From Clarireedia homoeocarpa (taxonomy: Eukaryota; Ascomycota; Leotiomycetes; Helotiales; Rutstroemiaceae), in contig LNKV01000007.1 of the NCBI GenBank assembly GCA_001465935.1, forward strand, positions 1 to 64,000: a DNA stretch of 64,000 bases. Direction: 5' to 3'. The notes below the pieces were generated by a model, which was not told the DNA's origin, did not search any database, and worked only from the letters and a program-made list of their open reading frames with translations. Positions 1 to 12,433 of this stretch are shown piece after piece. A program made the position numbers and the translations under genes. Each line of letters opens with the position of its first letter. Position 1 is the first letter of the stretch.

Positions 1-480
1 AATATTATTTATAAATAAAAAAAATTTAATATAATATAATAAAATTATTAATAAAGAATATTAAATAATTTTAAAATATTAAATTAAAGAATTAAAATTA
101 AATATAAAAAAAAATAATTTATATAATTTTAGAATTTTAAAATTAATATAAAATAATATTTTCTTTAATATTTTATTTTTAAATTTTTAATTTTAATATA
201 ATTATAAATTCAATTATAAATTTAATTTTTAATATTATTTTAATAAATTCGAAAAATATATAACTAGTTTATATATATTTAATTATTAATAACTAGTTAC
301 TAACTTATTATAATTTTAAACTTAAAATAATTATAAAAAAAAACTATTTAATAATAAACTTTTTTAACTTAAAGATCGAGTTTATTATAACTTCTACAAC
401 TCACGATTTAGAAAGTCTAAGAACTAATAACAAGTTCCTACCTTATAAGAACTGGACTCGACATTTATAACTTGATTGAA
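1..480. other. AT-rich gene-free block
   Basis: The first ~350 bases are almost entirely A and T, and GC content rises gradually until about 480. No open frame of note is present. In filamentous ascomycetes such blocks are usually transposon remnants mutated by repeat-induced point mutation (RIP), or the edge of an AT isochore. No transposon can be recognised here. From 480 to 889 the composition is normal and I see no gene. Confidence 0.75.
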
Positions 481-889
481 CAGCTATGATAGGTAAGGTC
501 ACACATTGTATTGTTTCGTATCAACCACAAATACTTGTCTTCTCTTCAAGCAATCTTAGCTCTTTTTCAGGCGTCTACTGGCGTCATCGATCCAGAGGAA
601 ATGTATCCACCATAGGCTGGCGGGTTGAATTTCCCTATTCAACCCGTTGCTTATCGGCGTAGCCAGTCACTTCCTCTGTCCGCTTTTGTCCTTCTTTGGT
701 GATTCTCGTCATTTTTGTTGCTACTGATGGGGACGCTTTGTGATCGCTGTGGTACGGGGATATTTACAGTTCGTTGTCTTCCACGGTGAGCAGATTGCGA
801 TCGCTTCTTCGGCTCATATATGAGTGTACGAATGCGAGCAATGTATGCCTCCGCTGTGAAAGTCTCAAACTTCCAGGTAAGTTAGTAAT

Positions 890-2228
890 TTAAACCTCTA
901 TTTCAGGATGATGTGGGAATCTTACTCGTCCTCCGGGGCCGCGCGAGCGCTGATAAAGTCCTACATATTCGTCAACTAGTAGGTTGTTCGCCTCTTCTAG
1001 CTCTGTCACGTTTTTCTCCCACCACTGTTTGAGCGTCAGTAAGCAAGTCCCTCTAAAAGCACCGGCTATTACCAAATGGAAGAGAAGCACAGCTGTGCAA
1101 AATTAGATTAGGAAAAGAGAAAACAGCCAATACTGTATATGCTTACATCGTAGGTTATCACTGGTAGGCCACCCTCAAGCTTGGATTCCTCAACCTCATA
1201 AACTGTTTTCTTGCAGTCTGCGAAAAAGTCAAGACTGACAGGTAGTTGGAATAATCTAGAGTTGATTTTTATTTACCAAATGTGGCACTATGGGGGGTAG
1301 TTCTGTGGCATTCGCTGGAAAGCGTAGACACTTCCCACATGCCAGTAGCACTTTTGCCTCGCCGTTAATGTGGTTTTTAGCAACCCACGCAAAAACAGCT
1401 TTTGGTGTAGAGGGACCGCCAGGGTATTTCGGATCTTCAATGAGATAGAGCCCTGACTTATGGGATCCGTTCGAGGTAAGTGCTTTCAGCTCTTTAGCGG
1501 CCAATTTCCACAGATTTGTCTCCTGCAACGGAGCTGTATCTTGGTACCCAGCTTTCACTACCATGGCGACTCGGAGTTTAGAGAAGCCAAGGCAGCGGTT
1601 TCCTCGTACTTACATTTCCTCTGCCGGGGTTTCTTCTCGCCGTCTGTTATTAACTTTCTAGCGCCTTGATACGCATTCTGTCTCGTTTTCCGTTCCGCAT
1701 ATGCCTTCTTGTTATTTTCCTTCTTCATTCGTGCTAGGATTTTCTTCCCCCGACTTTTGTGCTCAAGCCAGAGCAAGAACACCGGCGGGACAAAGAACTA
1801 AGACGAGAAATAAGACAAGTTCTGGATAAATTACCTAAATATTAACGTACCTCGTCGATAGGAGTTTGATTATTTCTACACAATTTGGAGAACTGGTCTA
1901 GAAGGGTTGGGACCTCATCCCTATCTTTCAGTCTAGCGAACTCCCGAACAATATACTCTTTCAATGTGCCATGCACAGAATGGCTTGGCACGTTATATAG
2001 TATGGGCTTAACGACTGTCTGGGGAGTAAAATCGAACGCCGACTCACGACGGTGACGCCCTCGGAGCTCCCTCAATTTTGCACGGTCGAATCGGAATCGG
2101 TACCAATCGCTAGCTGTTGACAGATACACATCCCAGGCTTGCGTGCAATTCAAATCGATGCGTTCTGGATTGACATGGTGATTTTGAAAATGAAGTTTGG
2201 CTGGAATCTTTGAAGATGGCGATGGCAT
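890..2228 (-). CDS. unknown protein, 3' exons uncertain (possibly decayed)
   Basis: I do not recognise this gene. Reading down the minus strand, exon 1 (2228-1851) encodes about 126 residues starting MPSPSSKIP. Exon 2 (1797-1614) is very basic (Lys/Arg-rich, residues ~127-187). Exon 3 (1533-1277) follows in phase and ends at a GTAAAT donor. Further coding-like stretches lie at about 1255-1163, reading LPVSLDFFADC and on, and at about 1090-890, reading LKQWWEKNVTELEEA and on. Neither joins the preceding exon in phase by any GT-AG pair I could find. The 5' half is a good gene model. The 3' half is either spliced in a way I missed or carries frame-breaking changes. It lies beside an AT-rich block, which would fit decay. 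No domain is visible. Confidence 0.45.
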
Positions 2229-3489
2229 GGTGATCCGTACGAATCTAGTGCGAGAATATGGCAAGAGTTGGGGAAGGGAAGGAGAGCAATTCATCAATCT
2301 TGGTGGACAGTTTAAGTAAAACTGTGATTAAGCCAACACTGGTCGTAATTATGGCCAAAAGAACATGGTCATCAGCAAACATCATCAAACAGCCCGCAAC
2401 CGAAGTTTGTGGCCGCTTGACCACAACATACACGAGATGTAATCATTTTGGTCGATGGCGCTGGAAGATAAATGCAGTGCATAGAAACGCAAAAGACGGT
2501 GATGGGTACCTGGGATAATTCAATGAAGATTGCTTTAACACGACGCTCCATGTTTGTATATGTATATTCTTGAAGTCATACAAGTGGGTGGGCTCGGAGC
2601 GGGTTTGAGTAAAGGGCTGATGACATCATCTTAGTCTTGATTTCGAAATGAACCCCCGGATAGGAGAGTGATACAATGGGAGTCCCATCGAGTAATGAGG
2701 ACGATGTAAACCGGCAGGGTTGCGCCGTACAGTTATAGATATTGGATGAATCAATCACGTGTCAATTTGGGCGTTCACGTGCTGTTCATTCCGATAAGTG
2801 AAGTGCCGACCTATTCATCGTTTATCCGGCTTGCTCTTCTCTTCTATTCGCTCCGCTCGGAAGACTCCTACCCGGTAGTTGCGCAGTTGGGTTGCGGCCG
2901 GCCTTTGAGCGGTGATTGGCTAAGAGCTTTCCAATTAGAACTCATGTTTCTCCAGTCACTTTCCATACGAGTATCGCGCCCTCCAAAAGTGCAGCTCAGC
3001 GCTTAATTGCAGCGATCTTAGCTCTCATAGGTGCTACTCTCGTGCCTTATCACATCCCCATTGGCGGTCCAGTAGACCCTGCACACCCTGCACACCACTC
3101 CACTCCACACCACTCCACGCCCTCTCATTCTCTTCTCTTAGCCCCAAAATGTGCCTTTCCATCTTTGGATTATATTTATAAATCAATGGCTTTCTGCAAG
3201 TAAGCTCGCCGAACTGACCTTTTATCCTTCCTTCATCGACATGCTGCACGTCTGATCGGCTTCCATAGTTCTCACAGCACCATATACACACACAACTGTT
3301 GGAGAACCCAAAGGACGAGCGAAAGGCAAAGAAGGAATATTCGGAACGAGCTTTATCATCGCTGGCGATTGACGTGAAGTTAATTGATTCATCGTATCAT
3401 TTTACTTGTTATCTATATACCATTTTCGCATCTTGTTCAGATCTCTTCGTCAATCCGTCCTCCACCTAATCTTCACCATATATACCAAA
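2229..3489. other. intergenic, promoter side of the four-TM gene
   Basis: This spacer separates two divergent genes. It contains a TATA-like stretch (TATATTTATAAAT, about 3172-3184) and pyrimidine-rich DNA before the start at 3490. A C/A-rich direct repeat (CACCACTCCA type) lies at 3083-3120. I see no gene. Confidence 0.5.
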
Positions 3490-4473
3490 ATGGCTCCGGC
3501 ATGGCTCTCATCTCCCATAATCAAGAGGAAATGGAAATATCCTAAGTGGATCATCGCTCTCAATGTTCTTGAACTCGCAGGGACCGTCGCGGCACTCACT
3601 TTGTTTGGTATCGCAGATCCAGATTTGTTTAGAACTCGCCTATGGCAAATTGGATATGACAATGGTTTCAATAGCAGCCCGAATGAAGTCATATATGCCT
3701 ATGCCAATTATCGAAAAATCCCCAAGATCGCGTTTGTATGGAGTCAGACGTAAGTGCCTTTTTAATTGATTTGCAGATGCGTTGCGGCAACAAATCCTGA
3801 TTAAGAATCCTCGCACAGATTGGATTATTTCAACATCGGCATTTCCGTCCTTTCTATGTTCATCCAACTTTGCAAAGTTGTGATGTTCATTATGCACTGC
3901 TGGTATCCTCTTCTCGGGACGATCATAAATGGAGCTCTTACAGTCTTGTGGATTGTTAGCATATATGGACAAGCTGGACCAGACCACACTGATCCCGAAC
4001 ACCCAAGCAATGTTGCTTGGTATATCGCGAAAAGCTGTAAATATGCTGAGCCAAGTGGAAACGCCCACTACTGCCAAATGGCGAAGGGCACATTTGCCGT
4101 GACGGTGTTCATGATGTAAGTTTTTTATCTCTACCCTATCGATAAAAAACTATCCATCACCTTCGATCTAATCGTAAACACCAGGGTCATATATTTGGCA
4201 AACACAATTCTAGGCATTTACTCTCTCATTCCTTCGCGCCTAGAACGATCTGTGAACGCCCTTGACCTCGAGGACAATCTGGAGTCCTCAGCGAAGGACA
4301 AGGGCAAAGACTCGCCCAACTCAGAAGCCAACTCAGATCGACCATGGGAAATGAAAAATTTAGCACCTACTACCGAGGCTGTGAAGCAGCCTTTTACTCC
4401 TCGAACGATGGCATTCAAATCGTTGGATCGGCAGCTACCGCTGAGGGCGACACAGGCACCCAGCTTCGCCTGA
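3490..4473 (+). CDS. four-TM MARVEL-like membrane protein
   Basis: A 281-residue integral membrane protein of unknown function. Exons are 3490-3749, 3819-4115 and 4185-4473; all junctions are GT-AG and keep the frame. Hydrophobic segments lie near residues 18-40 (KWIIALNVLELAGTVAAL), 90-112, 117-140 and 186-212, giving four predicted membrane spans. The C-terminal ~70 residues are a hydrophilic tail rich in Ser, Lys and Glu. The size, the four-helix topology and a polar cytoplasmic tail resemble fungal MARVEL-domain proteins (Pfam MARVEL family), but no diagnostic motif was checked, so the family is inference. The ATG follows an AAA context (CCAAAATGG), which is favourable in fungi. Confidence 0.82.
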
Positions 4474-5314
4474 GCATCTCGGTCAGCCATGTACACACAT
4501 ACAGGAAAGATTGGGGGTTTTTAATGTTCGCTTTTATTGCTAGCAAGTTTGGTTTGCATAGGGTTCGGCTTGTTAATAACCGGGTCATATATTTGATTAG
4601 GAAAATGTGGCAACTGGGGACGCACACAGGTGGGAGGATCTGATTTTCACACGCTTTACAGCGGAGAAATCTGGTTGGCTTGGAACAGCGTCAAGAAAGT
4701 GATCATTCGCTGGAGAGTAATAATAAGTTGCAACTAAAATTTACCTATGGATCTTCATTTCCAACCACAGCCAAGGATCCGAATGGCATGGGAATCCGAA
4801 AGAAAAGACTCGTCAGGTTTGTTCCCAGTTTAAGAACAAGTGAAGAAGAAATTATCTGTTGCTATGGTGTGTAGGGGCGTGAACTTACGGGCTCCGGAAT
4901 ATTCCTATGGATTATCCAAAATCTATATCACTTGCATTACAGATTTCGAGTGCTTGACTGAACCTATCTCTCGAGGCTCAACGATTGTATTGTACTTTTT
5001 GTTGACTAAGCATTTCGCAGGATTCAACGTAGTTTTCCTTGGCCTAAATGTACCGCCTGCACTTTTGTGATATAGCTCCACAGGCAATAAACCTCAAGCC
5101 AATACCATGCCTATATAAACCCCATTCATCTCCACTATCTGCCCTCCCTTACTCCCTTCCTCCCCTTCCTCACCCGGTAATGTCTAAACCGATGTAGTTA
5201 AATGAAAAGGATAATATAGCAAAGATGGAGTAGTATGAGACAATGCAAGGAAATAAAATCTTGAAATAAATGATGGTAAGATTCTCGATTTGGGGACCTA
5301 TTGTACTGATTCAG
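4474..5314. other. intergenic between convergent genes
   Basis: This spacer holds the 3' ends of the flanking convergent genes. At about 5112 there is a TATATAAA box followed by a long C/T-rich tract to about 5180, which looks like a fungal promoter although no plus-strand gene follows. No convincing coding region is present. Confidence 0.45.
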
Positions 5315-7290
5315 TCAACGGCCCCGGTAAGTAGTGGGCTTACCATGGGCATCGATGCGATCTTCACGAAACCAGGCCCATTGCTTGTACAAATTTTCAA
5401 GTGGCTTGTCTGTCGTTGTAGGTGCTTGAACGCCGTGTGCTCCCCTTCTACCCTCTGTTACAACAGGTAGCGGTCGTTGTATCTCGTGGTATTCGTGGTC
5501 TGCTCCTTGCTGCATAGCCCTCATTCTCTGAGTGTCAAGCTTGTGTGCAGCTCCGATCACCCCTCTCTTTTCGAAGTCCCCGATGGCCTTCGAAAGATCA
5601 GTTTGATTCCACAACCCAAACTTTTCTTCCGTGTCGTTCCACTCATCTACGTGGTAAAGCCACCTCTTAATGATGGTGCGCTTTTGCCTCTTGTAGTGGT
5701 CTTCTTCGAGATCAAGATAATCACTGAGCATGCACCCCATGCACCTGGGGCGGTCAATGGGGTCGAGTTGATACTTCCGAATCTGGGCATAGTTGAAGTA
5801 TACTCCGGGGATTTGAGTCTCGCAATCGCCGCATGTATAAGTATTCAGCATCCTGGGAATAAGTTAGTGTCTAGTCTATGGGAATCAGCTGGCGGAGAAC
5901 TTACCACAATGACCCTTCGGGTTTGTTCCCCAACTTTTTAAGCCCTTTAATTCTTTCGGGGTGGCCTCTAAATTCAGGATACGCCACCCATGCAACAACA
6001 TCAGCAAGAGTGGATTGAGGATTGAGGATAACCTTGAGCGTCTGCTCAACCTCCCAGCAAGGTGATTTTTCCAGCCATTTCCGGAAGGCTGTATGTGTGC
6101 TTTCGAAGTCAACTTCTTGCATCCTAGCTTGGAGGATAATACCAGTGACTAATTGCCAAATGGCGATTCTTGTATCTGACACTACAAAGCCGGCATCGTC
6201 CCAAGAAACACCATAGGAATATGGTGTTCCTACTTTCATGTCTTCCTCTGTTGGACCCTGATGATACTTTGGGAACCAGTCTAAAGCTATTTGTGTTTCA
6301 CAGCCTCTTAGCCGGTCAGTTTTAATAATATCGAGAAGTGCTAAGCCTTCACCGAGATGGATTAATTCGCATTGGTATATTCCTAAAACTTCTAGTTTCC
6401 TCATTTGCGGAATGAGAAGCTCTAGTACATGGCAGGAAATAAATGGGACCCGGTGGAACTGCACGTTTTGTAGGCAGTCGGCAAAGTTAAACATCGAGAG
6501 GCCTATCAAGACTTCAGCCCATGTACACTGTGTATAGTTTATATGTACTTACACATTTTATGTAGGTTAGAGATCTGCACAGCATATGGAGGCTGCTTTG
6601 GCTCCACTCGAGTTGGAGTGACCACGATTACAGGTGCTATGCCAATAGAGTAATTACTCTCTTCCCGGGGGCGTTCGCAGTTTTGAAAATTGCCACCACT
6701 GATGTCCCAGATGTCCTGGAAATACCAATCAGCTACAATCTGTTCCACAGTGAAATATGGCGCATTTACGGCAACGCGCATCAAGAGCTCCCACGATGCC
6801 TGGCTACTTCTAGTAAAGCTACTGGCTGTGTTATGATTGAACCAGATCATCTTTAAAAATAGATCGCTGAGCCCTTGAGTTCTTAGGACTCTGATGAGTC
6901 CACTTTGAGACTGTTCATCTTTTGGAATAGTGAAGACATTTGCAGTAAAGTTTTCGACGAATTGTCCCTATAATTGTAAGGAAGAAGCTAGAAGCAAGAC
7001 AAGGAAGTATATACCAGTGTGACCAATTTTTCCAATCTGTCACTGCTGTCCGCCCAGGGCCAATCGTCAAGCGTTGGATGAGTCTCTGACTGCCCCTCTC
7101 CGATGTATGATAAAGTCTCCCATGGGTTTGATTCATGGGGAGTTTCTTCTTGGCTTCCGCATGCGACTCTAGGTTTTTTCTGTACTGGGTTTTCTATTCT
7201 TTTCGAACGCCATGTGATTTGTCGGCTAGAACTTATAGTAGATGCCATCTTGGTCGATTGCCCTCTTGGCGATCTGCGATTACTACCCAT
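5315..7290 (-). CDS. 608-aa unknown protein with C-terminal CxxC pairs
   Basis: A four-exon gene read on the minus strand: 7290-7015, 6967-6553, 6502-5905 and 5852-5315. Every junction is GT-AG and the total is 609 codons in one frame. I do not recognise the protein. Residues 1-90 are polar. The middle (about 230-420) contains alternating hydrophobic stretches such as RKLEVLGIYQCELIHLGEG that recall leucine-rich or F-box-associated folds without a clear repeat. The last exon opens with CGDC and then RPRCMGC (about residues 437-465), four cysteines that could bind one zinc ion. The C terminus is charged. A second in-frame Met lies 14 residues downstream, so the true start may be 7248. The first intron is only 47 nt, the others 50 and 52. 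Confidence 0.8.
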
Positions 7291-7885
7291 AGCTGCGGAA
7301 ATACTGTTGATTCAAACAGTCAGCAGATGAACAACGTTAAAAATGTGAGCTAATTGATAAAGACAGTGGAAATTATGTTCGATGTCTCATGAGTTAAATT
7401 TTGTAGTTTGCAGATAGGTGGATTGTCGCAGACAATATGGGAGTGCACTCCAGATGGGTTTGTTGATGATGCACTTACTCTGAAGATTAAAGGGGCGCTA
7501 AGTAACAATGTGGGAGGTGTTCTTATGATGATTGAGAGCAATGCGATGAGTAAACCGAATAAAAATGAAGAGTTTACGAGTAAAAAGTAGATCTTGTCAA
7601 GACAAAAGGAAGACTAGAATAGCCAAGCCTGATATGTGTGTTAGCTGAAGAGCCAGGTGGTAAGGTTCGACATGGCTGGTGAAAATGAGGAGGAAGAAAA
7701 GCTCAAGCGGAGAGGAAAGGTTAAAAGAATTGGGGGAAGAAGAGTAGAAAAGTTCAAGTTGGCCTGCAGTATCAAGCCGGCATTCCCACATCATGTGAAT
7801 AAGAAGCCAGAGAGATATAGTTAGTGTTGACTTACCTATGATCCAGATTTGATATTGAAAGTGTCGAGCAAAGTAGAAAGACGCC

Positions 7886-7930
7886 GAGAGGTGGTGAGAG
7901 GTGGTGAGAGGTGATGAGAGATGAGAGATT
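7886..7930. repeat. GAGAGGTGGT tandem repeat
   Basis: Imperfect 10-bp direct repeats (GAGAGGTGGT, then GAGAGGTGAT), about four copies, within A/G-rich DNA. Confidence 0.7.
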
Positions 7931-10921
7931 GCAGATGAGGTTCTTCTGGAGGCAAAGAGACGAGTGATTAATGCTGATTTGTAAAGAGAGTTGAATGCTT
8001 TCACCTGGGAAGAAGAAGAGTACGAATAAGAGTAGGTACAAGAGCGTGAAGATTTGAAGAATCAACTGTATAGATATTGGTAAGAGGATGGGATCGACGA
8101 TGGAGCTACCGCATACTGGTGGTAGTGACAATATGGATAGGGTAAATATTGTTCTTGGAAGGATCCAATAAGTCATAAGTATCTACTCAGATTCGTAGCT
8201 GCTTCTGCTCCTGCAGAGATGAGGGCTGGGTTGAAGGACGTGAGGGTTAACAGTTAACAGCAAAAGCGGGGCTAATGGAGTGAATTGATGGAAGTTGGAT
8301 CTGAAGATAGAGAGAGCCAACTACGCGAAGGTAGAAGTGAAGTCTTCAGAGGAATCTGGTCTGAATCTGGTCCGTAGCTGAGGCCTGTGGAAGACCTGAA
8401 TTCATCCGAAGAAGGTGTTGGCGTGATTCGGTAGTAAAGGAGAACCACCCGCACAAGATTCCTGATAACGACTATGGCATCAAAGAAGATGAGTTTTGTC
8501 CCAACCTGATTCAGAAGTGGGTAATCTACAGACAAGCAAACTATGGCTATTCACTGTAGGAGAGGATCCACCCTGTAGGAAAAAGCTCTCATAAGATTGA
8601 TAAGTCATTGACGTTGTTGTGCCATTAACTAATTATTTCATATGCTTCATAGAAATCTCGACCAACTGCTCCCGCCTTCCCACTGCATGTAGAAGCTGCT
8701 GTCGTCTCTCAATCGTTTCGGATGAGATGAAGAATTGATACTCACTGCAAATTAAAGTGGCTTTTCAAAATAGCATGGGGGTAAAGGAATGCCACAATCC
8801 CACCCCTTACGCCCAGGAGAACAATTGGTTTCTTATGGGACGTTTTGTGACCGGAATTCTCTAATACTAGAAGGCAGCTCCACTAATCGAATAAAGGGCC
8901 TAAGCAACAGGACGCCCAAAGGACGGTTGTTCGGTGGCGTTGGACCAACAGCTGTTATCTCTGATCCCGCAGCAAGGTCTTCCCATCCATCTGCGTGAAC
9001 TTTCACAAGCATACGCCTTACATTCTATCATAGCATGGTGGTGCACTTCTCCGAGAGCCGTCACTTTTGCCCGCTTGATGCCTTGTTGTCTTGTTCCATA
9101 GAAATCGAAGTGGGAAAAAGCGACCAACATTCGCACTCGAACAAATGTTTTCCTCGGCAATGATGGCTGGCTATTAATAGGTCTATGATTGCTTGAAGGG
9201 TGGTGGTATGCGAGGTATGATGCCCTTAGGCAAATGCCGTGGCACTAGTGTAGAGCCGAAATGTCAGTGACACGCAAGAAGCGCCGAAAGCACCTGGGCA
9301 GGAAAAAGCCACTTTAATCCCATCTCATCCCATATTCCGTACATGAGCTTGAACCCCGCGGTAGACGAATGGTACGAAAGACACGGCTTCGATGTGTAGG
9401 CTGAAGCATTGGACGAGTCATGTTGGACCTAAACCACACAGCCTATTGGAACCCTGATACTCGTAGTTTGACAAAGGATACGCATCCGAGCAGAAGGGCC
9501 AGAAACCAGTCCATCATCCATCATCCATCATCCATCGCCGGGATGTCAAGAAATCTGGAAATGGATGTGCCGAGAGGTAGTCGCGTGAGGCGATGAAGCT
9601 GGGTGGGCGGGCGTGTCCGATACGAAGAGGACACAATCCGAGATCGCGATCGCGATACTTCTCACTCGACACCCTCCCTCCATCTTCGCATGTGAATCCC
9701 ATCCAAAGGTTCTCACTGGGGCATTTGGAATAAATATATCCTCACAAGACAAAGATGCAGGGTCGGGTTACTCTTTCTAGCTGTTGGAACGCAACAAGGC
9801 TCTATCAGGGGGGTTTCTTATGATCATCCGACGAGAGAGACCTTCCCTTCCCTTCTCGACGTACCGCTGGGTGTAAAGAAGGGTAGCGAGGTGAGCGGGG
9901 AGGCATTTTGGGCATTGAGCATTGAGCATTGGGCATATGAGATGGGATATTAGCCAGACCCCACCAAAAAAGGGCGAAATTATGGAATGGAATACATAGT
10001 ATGACTGGTTGCCCCTCGAGACGCCGTGGAAATGGGCCAATAGTATGACTTCTTAGCTTAATGGAGCAGTCTTAGAATTCTAGAAACGAGAAAACCGTCG
10101 CATGATTCTTCGGCGTGAGTGGTTGTTGCATCTGCTTGCAAATAGGAGGCCCGCTTGCAGGAAGGTTAGACTGCACCGTACTGCGCACCGCAGGCCAAAC
10201 TACCAAGTATGATTTGCGTTTGGAAGCAGCTACTTGGCACAGGGAGGTTTCTCAGTGACGATAACACGACAATAGTTGTGAAACCTACTTGTGTATACCT
10301 TCGTATCGGAGTCTACTTTGGAAGAAGGACGGAGCAATTTCTATCAAAGGTCCCACCATGCCGCCAGTACTCGGCTGTGTACTGTACAAAGTATGAATTT
10401 TCCCGACTTTGCCCCAGCCATCTTTCATTCAACGGGCGTGTACTTACTTTCCTGGTACTGCACAGTGCGAAGCAAGTAAGTCGACAATCCTAGAGATGGT
10501 GGACATTTGGGACCATCCATCCAAAGTAAAGTAAATTAAAACTGGAGTTGATGTGTGAGAACACGCCAACACAGACCAATCAACCACCGAGTCCAAGCTT
10601 TCCTTCTTTGCGTGTCTCTTGCTCGTCCTTTGGCTTATCTTTTGTCGCTGCTTTCCTGAGAAGAGATATTACGAAGTATTACTCTGTTGGGGTGGCAGGT
10701 TGCGAATACAAGTGCATAAGGTAGTGCAGGCCGGCCGAGCTAATAAGTTCTGGGAAAGAATTGACCAGTCACCGACTCAATATGCAGATCGAATGTTTCT
10801 CTGATGCGACTCAAAGATTTGCAGAGGCCTGAAAAGGCGTCGCCGATATACTAAGCCGGCCAGGAAAAGGGGGTGTACAAGCTCGAGCGGCAATGCACTT
10901 GGATTTATCTACATGTACAGG

Positions 10922-10990
10922 GGTAAGAGGTAAAGTAAGAGGTAAAGTAAGAGGTAAAGTAAGAGGCAAGAGGCAAGAGGCAAGAGGAAA
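10922..10990. repeat. 12-bp then 7-bp purine tandem repeats
   Basis: Three to four copies of GTAAGAGGTAAA pass directly into about four copies of GAGGCAA. The array is purine-rich on the plus strand. Confidence 0.85.
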
Positions 10991-11910
10991 AGGGTGACTG
11001 AGCACAGATCAGACAGCTGTTTTATGGCCATGTGCACTCGACTCGACATAATTTATGCAAGCATTTGAGAAGGTTTGGTGGCCTTTCGATTGGCATTTCT
11101 TGCCTGTTCGTCGGACCAATCATGAAGCAAAAGCTCTTTCCACAACGAGTGCTTACTGCTCGCATGATCAATGACGAACTTGCTTGCTATCCTTTCGTGC
11201 TGTGCTCCTTTCTACGCATGTGTATATGTAGGGACGTGGACAGGGTGTTTGCGATATCCTTCGTGTGCAAGGCATTGTACAGTGCAACAGCCAGAGTAAG
11301 TGGAAATCTAGAACGGGGGGATAGTAGAGGAGGGGGAGAATTATGAAGCAGAGTCTAATATGGATGAAACTCACTATGCGCCGGTAACATGGACGGGCGG
11401 GAGACATGTACCTAGCAGCAGCAGGCCGTGAGCGAAGGAGAGCATCAAGACATTCGGTGCATTTCGTCCTCCTCGCACTTTTTTCAACGGTCCCTTTCTG
11501 TTTACTAAGTACATACAGGACGAAGTATACCTATACCTACGAAGTACCTGTACAAGGGGAATTCGGGCACTTTTTGACGATGATGATCATGATCAGCTGC
11601 ATATCCAAATCCAAATACCCTTTTCACATCCCATAAGGGTAGGGGTATCGTAGATGAGATGCATACCGCTGCCGGTACATAAAAACTGCCATCCGTGATC
11701 CTCGCTTGGCTTTCTGTTGTCCAGTAGTAATCATCCATCCAACCATCGTGAGCCCTCGTCCGCTCAATCTTTTCCATTTAAGTGGGTGTCGATGGAAGAG
11801 AAGAGGTGGAGCCGTCTTTCTAGTCTGTTACAGTACCAAGTAGCCTGTTCTTCTTCTATGGAGTCGTGTCTAGATAGTCCTGGTGCGCTAAAAGATCCCA
11901 AGTGGTTCGA

Positions 11911-11950
11911 GGTGGTCCCAGGTGGTCCCAGGCGGTCCCAGGCGGTCCCT
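11911..11950. repeat. 10-bp tandem repeat GGTGGTCCCA
   Basis: Four adjacent copies, two as GGTGGTCCCA and two as GGCGGTCCC(A/T). Confidence 0.85.
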
Positions 11951-12198
11951 TCAAATGGTCGTGCTTTACCGCTCTGTTCATCTGACTAGCGCAATATCAG
12001 AGTAGAGTTATCTAAGACTTCCCATGTCACGGCGGGCGGGCAGGTTCCTGGAGCAGTCATCCATCGCATAAACACCTCTCCACCGTGTCCCTTTAGGATC
12101 GGACGGGGGCAGACAAGACCTGATGCACGAAACATTCCATAGATTTCATACTTGTAGAACCGTCCGAAGCAGATACGAATGGGATATCAATGGAAAGG

Positions 12199-12293
12199 GA
12201 AAGGAAGGGAAGGGAAGGAAAGGAAAGGACAGCACAGGACAGGAAAGGACAGGATAGCACAGCACAGGACAGCACAGGACAGGAAAGGAAAGG
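12199..12293. repeat. AGGAAAGGACAGCACAGGAC-type purine repeat
   Basis: A mosaic of AGGAAAGG, GGACAGCACA and GGACAGGAAA units, nearly free of T for about 95 bp. It lies about 460 bp upstream of the Meu6-like start codon. A strongly polarised purine strand like this can form triplex or act as a GAGA-like element; that is inference. Confidence 0.8.
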
Positions 12294-12433
12294 ATCCGAG
12301 TAAATTTACCTCATTTCGCTAGTCGGGCCACTCCCTGTCAGCCCTTGCACCGTCCAAGGTACCTTTTTCGATGACCAGCGACCACGGACCATGTCAAAAG
12401 CAAAAGGATATTAAAGGCAATAATAAAAGCATC

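Noticed and set aside
7597..8176. Hydrophobic minus-strand frames that look like membrane proteins
   Set aside because: They are complements of A/G-rich plus-strand DNA, giving artificial Leu/Ser/Phe-rich peptides; no shared frame, splice or conserved pattern.
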